Source: Bradyrhizobiaceae bacterium (lineage in GTDB: Bacteria > Pseudomonadota > Alphaproteobacteria > Rhizobiales > Hyphomicrobiaceae). Taken from it: 5,862 nucleotides of DNA. The DNA lies in assembly GCA_947475855.1 (NCBI GenBank), contig CANJPN010000417.1, positions 1-5,862 on the forward strand, given 5' to 3'. Position 1 is the stretch's first letter, and each line of letters begins with the position of its first letter. Positions 5,809-5,862 of the stretch are shown here, piece after piece. The position numbers and the translations under genes were made by a program. The notes below the pieces were generated by a model. It searched no databases. It saw only the letters and a list, made by a program, of their open reading frames with translations, and was not told where the DNA came from.

Positions 5809-5862
5809 GGTGGCATCATCGCAGAAGCCGGCCATCGTTTCCAGGCTCATGTAGCGGCGCGA
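5779..5862 (-). CDS. Probable C-terminal end of a minus-strand gene, cut by the window edge
   Basis: From base 5862 the minus strand reads 27 codons and then TGA at 5781-5779. The peptide begins SRRYMSLETMAGFCDDATV and ends PAIPAA. About 23 of 27 third positions are G or C, as expected of a real gene in GC-rich DNA. A strong hairpin lies over the stop. I do not recognise the family, and 27 codons are too few to exclude chance. If real, the gene converges on the WD40 gene, leaving about 186 bases between the stops. Confidence 0.35.
   Translation of the reverse strand, partial: SRRYMSLETMAGFCDDATVRPPAIPAA

Noticed and set aside
1..5862. CRISPR array, tRNA, rRNA, insertion sequence or prophage attachment site
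   Set aside because: No evenly spaced direct repeats, cloverleaf or rRNA-like sequence, transposase gene or paired terminal repeats were seen.

Overview
The window is GC-rich DNA whose protein set points to an alphaproteobacterium, most likely of the order Hyphomicrobiales. The evidence is an MmcB-type repair protein, a Lon-like protease of the long AAA_32 type, and a WD40 protein of a style common in that group. This assignment rests on family distribution; the genus cannot be fixed from the sequence.

Layout, left to right. (1) Bases 1-1845, minus strand: the first 615 codons of a Lon-like ATP-dependent protease. The window edge cuts it just as the proteolytic domain begins. (2) A divergent intergenic region (1846-2042) holds a strong ribosome binding site for the protease gene and one short inverted repeat. 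(3) 2043-2558, plus strand: mmcB, a PD-(D/E)XK nuclease-fold DNA repair protein. (4) 2652-3413, minus strand, convergent with mmcB: a TPR lipoprotein resembling TadD. (5) A second divergent region (3414-3666) has several inverted repeats, including an overlapping pair that could fold as a pseudoknot in the leader of the next gene. (6) 3667-5592, plus strand: a single-pass membrane protein with a WD40 beta-propeller. (7) 5593-5862: a tail region with three successive hairpins and probably the last 27 codons of a minus-strand gene entering from the right.

The genes do not form one operon; adjacent genes alternate in direction. The most interesting is the WD40 protein. Its N-terminus looks like the C-terminal part of an nSTAND/NACHT-type ATPase followed by the membrane linker and propeller seen in bacterial STAND-WD40 proteins, yet no ATPase or effector domain is encoded in front of it. 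It therefore looks like a 'headless' sensor half. Its propeller is predicted to lie in the periplasm, as is the TPR lipoprotein encoded divergently next to it, so the two may act in the same compartment. Nothing else in the window clearly marks a defence island, so a new system is a hypothesis only.
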